From Aeromicrobium sp. CnD17-E (GTDB taxonomy: Bacteria > Actinomycetota > Actinomycetes > Propionibacteriales > Nocardioidaceae): a stretch of DNA of 33,238 bases. A program made the translations under genes and the position numbers. Of the stretch, positions 8,323 through 17,633 are shown in pieces. The number at the start of each line of letters is the position of its first letter. Within the stretch, counting starts at the first letter, position 1. The stretch lies in assembly GCF_024124745.1 (NCBI RefSeq), contig NZ_JAMXRU010000025.1, forward strand, positions 1 to 33,238, read 5' to 3'. The notes beneath the pieces were generated by a model. That model worked only from the letters and a program-made list of their open reading frames with translations. It had not been told where the DNA came from and made no database searches.

Positions 8323-9412
8323 CGGTGACCTCGTCGCCGTCGTGCAGGAACGCGCGGGTGGAGCCGTCGCGCAGCACGACCGGCTCGGCACCGTTCGCGG
8401 TGAGCTCGATGAGCGCGCCGCTCTCCCCGCGTGCCGGTCCGCTCACGGTGCCCGACGCGAACAGGTCGCCCGGGCGCACCGACGCACCGTTGACGCACAG
8501 GTGCGCCAGCATCTGGGCCGGGGTCCAGTACATCGCGCGGTACGGCGGCCGCGACACGACCTCGTCGTCGATCCGCACCTCGAGCGCGAGGTCGAGCGCG
8601 CCCGCCGGCACCGACGTGTCGTCGAGGTAGGGCAGCAGCGGGACGTCGCGCGGTGGTGGTGCGGTCCGGGCGTGCCGCAGCGCCTGCATCGGGACGACCC
8701 AGGCCGAGACCGACGTCGCGAACGACTTGCCCAGGAACGGTCCGAGCGGCACGTACTCCCACGCCTGCAGGTCGCGCGCCGACCAGTCGTTCACCAGCAC
8801 CACGCCGAACAGCCGGTCCTCGGCCTCGGCCAGGGTGAGCGGGCCTCGGGTGGCCGGCCCGGCGACGACGAACCCGACCTCGGCCTCCAGGTCGAGCCGC
8901 GTCGAGGGGCCGAACGTCACGGCGCCGTCGGGCTCGCGACGCTGGCCGCTCGGACGACGGACGTCGGTGCCCGAGACGACGACGGTGCCCGCACGCCCGT
9001 GGTAGCCGATCGGCAGGTGCTTCCAGGCCGCCGGCAGCGGATCGGCGCCGGGGCGGAAGAGCCGGCCGACCGCGGCGGCGTGGTGCTCGGACGCGTAGAA
9101 GTCGACGTAGTCGCGCACCGTCCACGGCAGGTGCAGGGTCGCGTCGGCCACCGGCACGAGAGGGAGGTCGTCGGTCCGCGTGCCCACCAGGTCGGCGACC
9201 TCCCGACGTACCTCGTCGCGGCGGTCGGGGCCGTGTGCCAGCAGCGCGTCGAGCGTGCCGTCGGCCACCTCGTCGGCGAGCCACGGCAGCGCCGCGCCGA
9301 CGTCGAGCACCGAGCGGCCCACGCCGACGCCGACCCGGCGCGAGCCGTCGTCGACGCTGAACGAGCACCAGGGCAACGTCGTCGTGCCCCAGTCCGGCGC
9401 CGCCGACGTCAT
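8075..9412 (-). CDS. fahA: Fumarylacetoacetase, with abnormal C-terminal extension
   Basis: Last step of tyrosine/homogentisate breakdown: fumarylacetoacetate to fumarate and acetoacetate. Catalytic and metal residues are intact: D104 and H111 in DYVDFYASEHHA, E176 and E178 in DLEAEVGFVV, and D209 in VNDWSARDLQAWEYVP, followed by GPFLGKSFATS and FASGTVSGP. Similarity to the family is clear to about residue 375 (GPDGGRV). The usual ending (LGEVxGRVLPA-like) is missing; instead the frame continues about 70 residues as an Arg/Pro/Ser-rich sequence to a TGA at 8075, antisense to the membrane-protein gene. No stop exists in any minus-strand frame between about 8110 and 8340. A frameshift, a lost stop or a real extension are all possible. 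The ATG overlaps the hmgA stop (ATGA). Confidence 0.9.
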   Translation of the reverse strand: MTSAAPDWGTTTLPWCSFSVDDGSRRVGVGVGRSVLDVGAALPWLADEVADGTLDALLAHGPDRRDEVRREVADLVGTRTDDLPLVPVADATLHLPWTVRDYVDFYASEHHAAAVGRLFRPGADPLPAAWKHLPIGYHGRAGTVVVSGTDVRRPSGQRREPDGAVTFGPSTRLDLEAEVGFVVAGPATRGPLTLAEAEDRLFGVVLVNDWSARDLQAWEYVPLGPFLGKSFATSVSAWVVPMQALRHARTAPPPRDVPLLPYLDDTSVPAGALDLALEVRIDDEVVSRPPYRAMYWTPAQMLAHLCVNGASVRPGDLFASGTVSGPARGESGALIELTANGAEPVVLRDGSTRAFLHDGDEVTVSATAPGPDGGRVPCASCSSTVVGRRRRSPCGAAPGPEGSGRWTVPTVRSASSVRGAVAPGTPRRRPRRAGRRRQPPPRGTR

Positions 9413-10664
9413 CGCGACCAGGAGCGGTGGTAGACGCCGTCGTCGACCGCGCGCCCGCCCTCGCCCAGCTCGAGCGGCCGGAACGTGTCGACCATGACGG
9501 CCAGCTCGTCGAAGGACTCCGCGCCGAGGCTCGCCTCGATCGCCGCGGGGACCGGACCGTGCGAGTGCCCGCCGGGGTGCACGCTGACCGAGCCCCTGCC
9601 GATGCCGGAGCCCTTGCGGGCCTCGTAGTCGCCGTCCACGTAGAACATGATCTCGTCGCTGTCGACGTTCGCGTGGTAGTACGGCACGGGGATCGCAAGG
9701 GGGTGGTAGTCGACCTTGCGGGGCACGAAGTTGCAGACCACGAAGCTGTTCCCCTCGAAGACCTGGTGCACCGGCGGCGGCTGGTGGATGCGGCCCGTGA
9801 TCGGCTCGAAGTCGTGCACGCTGAGCGCGTAGGGGTACAGGCAGCCGTCCCAGCCGACCACGTCGAACGGGTGCTCCGGCACCACGTGCACGGTGCCTGC
9901 GAGGCCTCCGGGTCCGCTGCCGCGGTGCTTCACGAGCACCTCGACCTCGGTCTCCTGGCGGACCTCGGGCTCGCCCGGGCCGCGCAGGTCGCGCTCGCAG
10001 TAGGGCGCGTGCTCCAGCAGCTGGCCGTAGCGCGACAGGTAGCGCCTCGGCGGGGCCACGTGGCCGTTCGCCTCGATGCAGTACAGGCGCGACGGCTCCG
10101 CGGCAGGGGTGCCGGGCCCTGGGCGGCGCGACGAGTCCGGGACGTAGCGGTGCGTCGTCGCGCGGGGCACGACCAGGTAGTCGCCCGGCCCGTAGGTCAG
10201 GTGGCCGAAGACGGTCTCGAGCACGCCCGTGCCGGCCTCGACGAACACGATCTCGTCGCCCGTGGCGTTGCGGTACAGCGGCGACGCCGCGCCCGCCACC
10301 ACGTAGGAGATCCGCACGTCCCCGTTGGCCAGCACCAGCCGTCGGTGCTCGACCGGGTTCGATCCCTTCGCCGCCCACGGCCCGGCACCCCCGCCGGCGG
10401 CGCCGGCCGGGTCGTCGGTGAAGAGGTCGTGCAGCCGCAGGTGCCGGGGGAGCAGCGGCTCGTTCGGCGTTGTCGCCTGGTCGGGCAGCTCCCACCGCCG
10501 CGCCTCGAGCACCGCCGACGGCACGCCCACGTGGTAGAGCAGCGAGGAGTCGGAGCTGAAGCCCTCCTCGCCCATCAGCTCCTCGCGGTAGAGCCGGCCG
10601 TCGGGGGAGCGGTGCTGGGTGTGCCGCTTCGGCGGCACCGACCCGGCGCGCCGGTAGTGGGCCA

Positions 10665-10665
<1 letters not shown>
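9409..10665 (-). CDS. hmgA: Homogentisate 1,2-dioxygenase
   Basis: Fe(II)-dependent ring-cleaving dioxygenase turning homogentisate into maleylacetoacetate; cupin fold, 418 residues. Candidate iron ligands are H331 and E338 in YYHANVDSDEIMFYVDG and a His in SVHPGGHSHGP (near 367-369). Further family features are the N-terminal RHTQHRSPDGRLYREELMG and VGWDGCLYPYALSVHDFEP. Two surface-loop segments look inserted: AGAAGGGAGPWAA (about 87-99) and RRPGPGTPAAE (180-190). Both are encoded by copies of the 26-bp repeat also found in hppD. The ATG shares one base with the hppD stop (TGATG) and its own stop overlaps fahA (ATGA), so the three genes form one coupled operon. Confidence 0.94.
10101..10126 (-). 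repeat. 26-bp repeat, copy A (in hmgA), opposite orientation to B-D
   Basis: The plus strand reads the reverse complement of the repeat found at B, C and D, sharing the core GGCCCGGCACCCC. It differs from C/D at 3 of 26 positions. In hmgA it is translated as RPGPGTPA, a different peptide from copies B-D. Confidence 0.75.
10371..10396 (+). repeat. 26-bp repeat, copy B (in hmgA)
   Basis: Differs from copies C/D at 2 of 26 positions and shares CCGCCC..GGCCCGGCACCCC. In hmgA (minus strand) it encodes GGGAGPWA, using a different frame from hppD. Confidence 0.78.
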
Positions 10666-12078
<1,413 letters not shown>

Positions 12079-12564
12079 GTGGATGCTCTCGACCTCGCCC
12101 TCGTCGAGGCGCTGCGTGAGCACCCGCGCGCGGGTGACCTCGAGCTGTCGCGGGTCGTCGGCGTCGCCCGCGCGACCGTGCAGTCGCGGCTGGCGAAGAT
12201 GGAGGCGTCGGGCGTCATCACGGGCTACGGCCCCGACGTCGACCTCGCCGCCGCCGGCCACACCGTCCTCGCCTTCGCGACGCTGGAGATCGCGCAGGGC
12301 CGCCTCGACGACGTGCGCGCCGAGCTCGAGTCGCTGCCGAACGTGCTCGAGGCCTACGTCACGAGCGGCACCGCCGACGTCGTCTGCAAGATCGCCGCGT
12401 CCTCGCACGCCGACCTGCAGGACGTGCTGCTCCACATGAGCACCTCGGGCTCGATCGTCCGCTCCACGAGCATCGTCGTGCTCAGCGAGCTCGTCGCCCC
12501 CCGCGTCCTCCCCGTCCTCGCCCGCGACGTCCAGGCCGGCGGCCGCGCCCCCCGCTACCGCTGA
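12079..12564 (+). CDS. Lrp/AsnC-family transcriptional regulator
   Basis: 161-residue Lrp/AsnC protein: N-terminal helix-turn-helix (about residues 6-50, ALVEALREHPRAGDLELSRV then GVARATVQSRLAKMEASGVI) joined to a RAM/AsnC ligand-binding and oligomerisation domain (about 65-140, VLAFATLEIAQG ... NVLEAYVTSGTADVVCKIAA). The start is GTG at 12079 with CAGGAG upstream. Divergent transcription from hppD suggests that it senses tyrosine, phenylalanine or a pathway intermediate and controls hppD-hmgA-fahA; the link rests on position only. It ends 12 nt before a palindromic repeat that may act as terminator. Confidence 0.9.
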   Translation: MDALDLALVEALREHPRAGDLELSRVVGVARATVQSRLAKMEASGVITGYGPDVDLAAAGHTVLAFATLEIAQGRLDDVRAELESLPNVLEAYVTSGTADVVCKIAASSHADLQDVLLHMSTSGSIVRSTSIVVLSELVAPRVLPVLARDVQAGGRAPRYR

Positions 12565-12575
12565 GCGACCGGCAC

Positions 12576-12662
12576 GGTTTACCACGGTCCCGTGGTAAAC
12601 CCCGTCCCCCCGAGGCAAAATTCCCCCGGGAGGACGACGTTCACCACGGGACCGTGGTAAAC
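12576..12662. repeat. Dispersed palindromic element, solo copy (P-H-P' form)
   Basis: 87-bp imperfect palindrome between the convergent ends of the Lrp gene and the aminotransferase gene. P: 12-bp perfect arms GGTTTACCACGG/CCGTGGTAAACC around TC (12576-12601). Middle: an imperfect C/G-rich hairpin (12602-12638). P': GTTCACCACGG/CCGTGGTAAAC around GA (12639-12662, one mismatch). Its right half, reverse-complemented, matches the repeats framing the AbiEi-like gene at 27084-28338. It could also terminate both converging transcripts. Confidence 0.85.
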
Positions 12663-12664
12663 CG

Positions 12665-13834
12665 TCAGACCCGCAGCGACCTGAGCCGACGCACGGCCTC
12701 GTCGATCACCTCGGGACGCTTGCAGAACGCCCACCGGACGTAGGGGCGGCCGGGGTTGTCCTCGAGGGGGGTGTCGGGGTCGTGGAACACCTGGTGGGGG
12801 ACGGCGACGACCCCGGCCAGCTCGGGCAGGCGCAGGCAGAAGTCGAGGCCGTCCTCGAACCCGAGCGGGCGGATGTCGGTGGTGGCGAAGTACGTGCCGT
12901 CGGGCACGACGACGCCGAGGCCGACGTCGGCCAGCCCCGCGCAGAGCCGGTCGCGACGTGCGCGCATCCCCGCGCGGAAGTCCGCGAAGTAGTCGTCGTC
13001 GAGCCGCAGGGCCGCGGCGACGGCGGGCTGCAGCGGCGACCCCGACGTGAAGGTCAGGAACTGCTTGGCGCCGAGCACCGACGCGACGAGGGGCGCCGGC
13101 CCGCTCGCCCACCCGACCTTCCAGCCGGTGAAGGAGAACGTCTTGCCGCCGCTGGAGATCGTGAGCGTCCGCTCCCACATGCCCGGCAGCGTCGCGATCG
13201 GCACGTGGGGGACGTCGAAGGTGAGGTGCTCGTACACCTCGTCGCTGATGACGACGAGGTCGTGCTCGCGCGCCACCTGCGCGACGGCCGCGAGCTCGTC
13301 CGGGGTCAGCACGGTGCCGGTCGGGTTGTGCGGCGTGTTCAGCAGGATCGCGGTCGTCCGTGGCGTCACGGCGGCGCGCAGCTGCTCGCGCGGGAGCCGG
13401 AAGTCGGGCGCGCGCAGCGTCACGGGTCGACGCACCGCGCCGGCCATCTGGAGCACCGCGACGTAGGAGTCGTAGTACGGCTCGAGCACGACGACCTCGT
13501 CGCCGGGCTCGACGATGCCCAGCACCGCGGCGGCGATCGCCTCGGTGGCGCCGGTCGTCACGACGACCTCGGTGTCGGGATCGACGTCGAGGCCGTACCA
13601 GCGGCGCTGGTGCTCGGCGACGGCCTCGCGCAGGGCGGGCACGCCGACCCCGGGCGCGTACTGGTTCGCGCCGCCGCGCAGCGCCTCGACCGCTGCCTCG
13701 CGCACGACGTCGGGCCCGTCGGTGTCGGGGAAGCCCTGACCGAGGTTCACGGCGCCCGTCGCGGCGGCGAGCGCGCTCATCCGCGCGAAGATCGTGGTGC
13801 CCAGGCCGTCGATCCGGCTGCTCTGCGTCCTCAT
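12665..13834 (-). CDS. PLP-dependent aminotransferase, class I/II (DapC/KAT-like)
   Basis: 389-residue fold-type I aminotransferase. It resembles the actinobacterial group that includes mycobacterial N-succinyldiaminopimelate aminotransferase (DapC) and kynurenine/methionine aminotransferases: MSALAAATGAVNLGQGFPDT, GANQYAPGVGVPALR, TTGATEAIAAAVLGIVEPGD, EPYYDSYV, LNTPHNPTGTVL, ISDEVYEHLTF, the PLP-lysine motif ISSGGKTFSFTGWKVGW, and a conserved Arg for the substrate carboxylate in YVRWAFCKR. Substrate choice (lysine pathway or a broader role in methionine or aromatic amino acids) cannot be read. Start ATG at 13834; a TAGGGT box lies 8 nt upstream (13843-13848), suggesting a very short or absent leader. 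It ends against the palindromic repeat. Confidence 0.9.
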   Translation of the reverse strand: MRTQSSRIDGLGTTIFARMSALAAATGAVNLGQGFPDTDGPDVVREAAVEALRGGANQYAPGVGVPALREAVAEHQRRWYGLDVDPDTEVVVTTGATEAIAAAVLGIVEPGDEVVVLEPYYDSYVAVLQMAGAVRRPVTLRAPDFRLPREQLRAAVTPRTTAILLNTPHNPTGTVLTPDELAAVAQVAREHDLVVISDEVYEHLTFDVPHVPIATLPGMWERTLTISSGGKTFSFTGWKVGWASGPAPLVASVLGAKQFLTFTSGSPLQPAVAAALRLDDDYFADFRAGMRARRDRLCAGLADVGLGVVVPDGTYFATTDIRPLGFEDGLDFCLRLPELAGVVAVPHQVFHDPDTPLEDNPGRPYVRWAFCKRPEVIDEAVRRLRSLRV

Positions 13835-13842
13835 CCCTCGCG

Positions 13843-13848
13843 ACCCTA
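13843..13848 (-). promoter_or_regulatory. -10 box of the aminotransferase gene
   Basis: TAGGGT on the minus strand, 8 nt before the ATG at 13834; no clear -35. The short distance suggests a leaderless or near-leaderless transcript. Confidence 0.4.
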
Positions 13849-13879
13849 CGCGCCCGCGGGACGGCGAGCCGGGCACCAC

Positions 13880-13916
13880 TTGACGCGTTTCCCTGACGAC
13901 CAGGGACTTTGGTCCC
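13880..13916 (+). promoter_or_regulatory. Promoter-like -35 and DosR-like palindrome upstream of the DUF1800 gene
   Basis: TTGACG (13880-13885) is followed by the palindromic GGGACTTTGGTCCC (13903-13916). The latter differs at one base from the core GGGACTWWAGTCCC of the mycobacterial DosR/DevR box. The outer TT/AA flanks of that box are not present. Placed about 90-125 bp before the DUF1800 start. Confidence 0.35.
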
Positions 13917-13948
13917 ATGATGGTGCGTGGGTCGAGGGAGCGGCCCGC

Positions 13949-13990
13949 GGACCGGGGGGAGCCGGTCCGGGTCGGACGTCCTCGACGTCC
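13949..13990 (+). other. Two adjacent leader hairpins before the DUF1800 gene
   Basis: GGACCGG/CCGGTCC (13949-13955 and 13962-13968) and GGACGTC/GACGTCC (13974-13980 and 13984-13990). They end directly before the purine-rich ribosome-binding site GAGGGAGAGGGGG of the ATG at 14007. They may shield or present that site. Confidence 0.5.
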
Positions 13991-14006
13991 GAGGGAGAGG
14001 GGGACC

Positions 14007-15467
14007 ATGGCCACGCGCATCTCCGCGTCGGTGCGGCCGTACACGCTGACCGAGCGCGACCGTCACCTCGTGACCCGCTTCTCCTTCGGCGTCGACGAGC
14101 AGCTCACCGCCGCGGTGCGGGCGGCCGGGGGCGCCGAGCGCTGGTTCGCGACGCAGCTGACCCCGACGTCGGTCGCCGACCCGTCCGCCACCGTGCACAC
14201 CTGGTGGCCGCGGCTCGGGCACACGCCCGCGAAGGCCTGGGCCGAGGTCAGGTCCGGACGGTCGGGCGCCTGGCAGTACGGCTTCGACCTCGCGCAGTAC
14301 TCGATGGTGCAGAAGATCCTCACGCGCCGGCAGCTGCAGGAGGTGCTGCACGACGTGTGGTCAAACCTGCTGTACGTGCCGGTCGGCCACGACCGCAGCT
14401 TCCCGTGGCGCTTCCACTACGACCAGACCCTGCGCGGCCTCGCCCTGACGAGCTACCGGCAGCTGCTGCGCGCGGCGGTCGTGCACCCGGCCATGTCGGG
14501 CTGGCTCAACAACGACCTCAACACCAAGCGCGGCATCAACGAGAACCTCGGCCGTGAGCTCCTCGAGCTGTACACGGTCGGGCGCGCGTCGGGCTACACC
14601 GAGGACGACGTGAAGGACTCCGCCCGTCTGCTCACGGGTCACAAGGTCAAGGTGTTCGACACCTTCGCGGCCTCCTACGCGCCGGAGGACCACTGGACGG
14701 GTCGCGTGCGCGTGCTCGGCTTCACCCACGCGAACGCCGCCGCCGACGGTCGACCGGCCCTGGCGGCCTACCTCGACCACCTGGCGCTGCACCCCGCCAC
14801 CGCCGAGCGGGTGGCGCGCCGGCTGTGCGTCCGGCTCGTCGGCGACGACCCGTCGCCGTCGCTCGTGCGCAGCGTGACCGCCGCCTACCGGGCCTCGCGC
14901 AGCGACGTCCGCGCGACGCTCAAGGCGCTCCGGACCCACCCGGAGTTCCTCGCGGCCCGGCGCCGCACGCTGCGGGCGCCGGTCGAGGACGTCGTGGCGT
15001 CGGTGCGGGCGCTCGGCATCCGCCCGGTCCGCTTCCGGGGCAAGGACGCGTTCCCCGCCAACCTCGTGTGGGCCGCGGGCCGCCTCGGCCAGGAGCCGTA
15101 CGGCTGGCCGCGCCCCGACGGCTACCCGGAAGGGTCCACGACGTGGGCCTCGCCGTCGCGCATGCTCGGCGCCTGGAACCAGCACTACAGCCTGGCGGGG
15201 CGCTGGAACTCCGCCGACGGACAGGCGTTCCCCGCCCCCGCCTCGGTGCTCCCGACCGCCTTCCCGCGCACGCTCGCGGAGATCGTCGACCACCAGTCGC
15301 GGCTGCTCGTGGGCCGACCCGCCGACGCCACCACCCAGGCCGCGGTCGCGACCATGCTCAACCGTGCCTCGGGGTCGGTCTACAAGACCGTGGCCGACGT
15401 GTCGGGCTGGCACCTGACCCTCATCCGCGGCACCGTGCTCAACACCCCGGAGGGGATGCTGCGATGA
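14007..15467 (+). CDS. DUF1800 domain protein
   Basis: 486 residues. DUF1800 is a family of unknown biochemical function usually encoded beside a DUF1501 gene, as here. Seen: an N-terminal RHLVTRFSFGVDEQL, central FPWRFHYDQTLRGLALTSYR and WLNNDLNTKRGINENLGRELLELYTVG (the most conserved part of the family, about residues 168-192), then GYTEDDVKDSARLLTGH and the C-terminal GRLGQEPYGWPRPDGYPEG. There is no clear signal peptide. I chose ATG at 14007 (MATRISASVRPYTL), which follows an excellent ribosome-binding site; the frame is open from 13917, but the extra 30 residues are Arg/Gly-rich and look non-coding. Its stop overlaps the DUF1501 start by 4 nt (ATGA), so the two are coupled. Confidence 0.88.
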   Translation: MATRISASVRPYTLTERDRHLVTRFSFGVDEQLTAAVRAAGGAERWFATQLTPTSVADPSATVHTWWPRLGHTPAKAWAEVRSGRSGAWQYGFDLAQYSMVQKILTRRQLQEVLHDVWSNLLYVPVGHDRSFPWRFHYDQTLRGLALTSYRQLLRAAVVHPAMSGWLNNDLNTKRGINENLGRELLELYTVGRASGYTEDDVKDSARLLTGHKVKVFDTFAASYAPEDHWTGRVRVLGFTHANAAADGRPALAAYLDHLALHPATAERVARRLCVRLVGDDPSPSLVRSVTAAYRASRSDVRATLKALRTHPEFLAARRRTLRAPVEDVVASVRALGIRPVRFRGKDAFPANLVWAAGRLGQEPYGWPRPDGYPEGSTTWASPSRMLGAWNQHYSLAGRWNSADGQAFPAPASVLPTAFPRTLAEIVDHQSRLLVGRPADATTQAAVATMLNRASGSVYKTVADVSGWHLTLIRGTVLNTPEGMLR

Positions 15468-16717
15468 CCGGCACCGACGACTGCGGGTGCGTCGACTACG
15501 GCCTCACCCGACGCTCGCTCCTCGCCTCCGGCGCGGCCCTCGGGCTCGGCGGGGTCGTCACGTCGATGGTCGGCGACGTCCTGACGTCGGCCGTCTACGG
15601 CGCCACCGGCGGGAACGTCCTCGTCGTGCTGTCGCTGCGCGGTGGGGCCGACGGCCTGTCGATGGTGGTGCCGCACGCGGAGGCGGCCTACCACGCCGCC
15701 CGCCCGACCACGGCGCTCAAGGCCACCGAGCTGCTGCACGCCGACGCCACGTTCGGCCTGCACCCGAAGTTCGCGCCGCTGTCGCGCTGGTGGCAGGCCG
15801 GCAGCCTCGCCGCGGTGCACGCCGTCGGGCTCCCGGCCCCCAACCGCAGCCACTTCGAGGCGATGGAGGAGCTCGAGGACGCCGACCCCGGCAGCAGCGC
15901 CCGCGTGGGCTGGATCAACCGCATGATCACCGGGCTCGGCACGCAGCCCGACGTGCTCGACGCGATGCAGCTCGGCAGCACGACCATGCCGACGTCGCTG
16001 CTCGGTCCCGCGCCGGCCGTCGCCACCGAGACGGTCGACGACCTCGGTCTGCCGTTCGCCGACGACGCGCGGCTGAGCGGCGCCCTGGGCAGCTTCCTGC
16101 AGACGACCTACGGCCGCCGTGGCGGCGTCGTCGGCTCCGCGGGACTCGACGCCTACGCCCTGTCCCGACGCACCCGCAGCATCGCCGACGCCGCGCGGAG
16201 ACCGCCCGCCAACGGTGCGCGCTACGCCTCCGGCGACACGGGCCGCGCCATGGCGCACGCCGCCGGCCTCGTCACGTCGGGCCTCGGCGTGCGCGCCATC
16301 GCCATCGACGCCGGCGGGTGGGACCACCACATCGGTCTGCGCTGGAACGTGGCGGCCCGCATCGAGGAGCTCGCCACGAACCTGGCCGCGTTCTTCACCG
16401 ACCTCGGGCCGGCGGCCGACCGCGTCACGCTCGTGACGATGAGCGAGTTCGGACGTCGGCTGCGCGAGAACGGCGCCAACGGCGTCGACCACGGGTACGG
16501 CAGCTGCGCCCTGCTCATGGGCGCGGGAGTCAGGGGCGGTCGCGTGCACGCCCGGTGGCCCGGGCTCGGCACGGAGCAGCAGGTCGACGGCGACCTGGCC
16601 GTCACCACCGACTACCGCGACGTCGTGGCCGAGGTGCTGCGCTCGCGCTTCCCGGAGGTCGACGTCTCCGCGGTCTTCCCGGGGCTGGTGCAGCGGCCGC
16701 TCGGCATCATGGCCTGA
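15464..16717 (+). CDS. DUF1501 domain protein with Tat-type signal
   Basis: 417 residues. DUF1501 proteins share a fold with alkaline phosphatase/sulfatase-like enzymes, but their activity is not known. The N-terminus carries a twin-arginine signal, LTRRSLLASGAALGLGGVV (residues about 14-32), so the folded protein is probably exported by Tat. Conserved segments are NVLVVLSLRGGADGLSMVVP, HPKFAPLSRWW, NRSHFEAMEELEDADPG, DAGGWDHHIG, MSEFGRRLRENGANGVDHG and TTDYRDVVAEVL. The Asp/His-rich elements are where metal ligands would be expected. Co-translated with DUF1800; a hairpin terminator follows. Confidence 0.88.
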   Translation: MTGTDDCGCVDYGLTRRSLLASGAALGLGGVVTSMVGDVLTSAVYGATGGNVLVVLSLRGGADGLSMVVPHAEAAYHAARPTTALKATELLHADATFGLHPKFAPLSRWWQAGSLAAVHAVGLPAPNRSHFEAMEELEDADPGSSARVGWINRMITGLGTQPDVLDAMQLGSTTMPTSLLGPAPAVATETVDDLGLPFADDARLSGALGSFLQTTYGRRGGVVGSAGLDAYALSRRTRSIADAARRPPANGARYASGDTGRAMAHAAGLVTSGLGVRAIAIDAGGWDHHIGLRWNVAARIEELATNLAAFFTDLGPAADRVTLVTMSEFGRRLRENGANGVDHGYGSCALLMGAGVRGGRVHARWPGLGTEQQVDGDLAVTTDYRDVVAEVLRSRFPEVDVSAVFPGLVQRPLGIMA

Positions 16718-16745
16718 GGGCAGCGTCGAGGCGTGGAGGCATGAA

Positions 16746-16785
16746 GCTGCCCCGCCGTTCTCGGGGGGTGAAACGGCGGGGCAGC
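16746..16785 (+). terminator. Terminator of the DUF1800-DUF1501 operon
   Basis: Perfect 14-bp stem GCTGCCCCGCCGTT/AACGGCGGGGCAGC (16746-16759 and 16772-16785) with a 12-nt loop, 28 nt after the DUF1501 stop. Confidence 0.8.
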
Positions 16786-16914
16786 GACTTCACTATAGGC
16801 ACGCGCCGCGAGCGTCTCCACCGGAACGGCCAGAAATGTCCGCTCGCGGGCTGAGATGTGGGTCACATCGACGATCGGTCGGGGCGTCAGGCAGGGGATG
16901 ACACAATCTCCGAC

Positions 16915-17619
16915 ATGAGCACCGTGGCCCCTCCGCGCCCCGCCCCCGGCGGTGGACGTCGGGGTCCGCGGCGCCGGTTCTCGGTCGTCGGGGCGATCGG
17001 CCTCGTCCTCGTGCTCGCCGGGCTGAGCGTGCTCGGCTACGTCGCCTGGCAGTACTGGGGCACCAACATCGTCTCCAAGCAGCAGCAGGCCCAGGTGCGC
17101 GAGGCGATCTCCGAGGACTGGAAGAACGGCACCGACGGCAAGAACATCGGTCTGCTGCGCGTGCCCCGCTTCGGCAAGGACTACGAGGTCCCCATCGTCA
17201 AGGGCTTCGACCCCGGCTCGCTCGCGAAGGGCGTCGGCTTCTACCCCAAGGGCGACCTGCCGGGCGAGCTCGGCAACTTCGCCATCGCCGGCCACCGGGT
17301 CACGCACGGCGAGCCGTTCCGCGACTTCCTCAAGCTGCGCAAGGGCGACCGCGTGTACGTCGAGACGCGCACGGCCGTCTTCACCTACGTCCTGCGCAAC
17401 GCGGGCGACTCGATCACGGTCGACTTCACCGAGGGCTGGCCGCTGCAGCAGGTGCCCGACCCGACGCTGCGCGGCGAGCCGCCCACCAAGAACGTCCTGA
17501 CCATGCTCACCTGCTCGGAGCTGTTCCACACCGACAACCGCAACGTCGTGGTCGGCGACCTCGTCCGGATCGTCGACAAGTCGGACCCGGAGCGCAAGAT
17601 CCCGCTTCCCAGCGCCTAG
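16915..17619 (+). CDS. Class E sortase
   Basis: Membrane-anchored transpeptidase that joins sorting-signal proteins to the cell wall or cleaves them; class E is typical of high-GC Gram-positives. 234 residues: short cytoplasmic Pro/Arg-rich start, one membrane helix (about 22-45), then the sortase barrel with catalytic H127 ([13 protein letters not shown]), C200 in the TLTC-like motif [11 protein letters not shown] and R209 (HTDNRN). No LPXTG/LAXTG substrate gene is in the window. ATG 16915 (MSTVAPP) is preferred over an in-frame codon at 16858. A CACAAT -10-like box lies 7 nt before the ATG and no Shine-Dalgarno is seen, so translation may be leaderless. Confidence 0.9.
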   Translation: MSTVAPPRPAPGGGRRGPRRRFSVVGAIGLVLVLAGLSVLGYVAWQYWGTNIVSKQQQAQVREAISEDWKNGTDGKNIGLLRVPRFGKDYEVPIVKGFDPGSLAKGVGFYPKGDLPGELGNFAIAGHRVTHGEPFRDFLKLRKGDRVYVETRTAVFTYVLRNAGDSITVDFTEGWPLQQVPDPTLRGEPPTKNVLTMLTCSELFHTDNRNVVVGDLVRIVDKSDPERKIPLPSA

Positions 17620-17633
17620 GAGCCCCTGCCCCG

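Noticed and set aside
8106-9698. Alternative minus-strand frame as the true fahA C-terminus after a frameshift
   Set aside because: That frame continues RFVLVDRGRPAEAVAV without resembling the usual fumarylacetoacetase end, so a single frameshift does not restore it.
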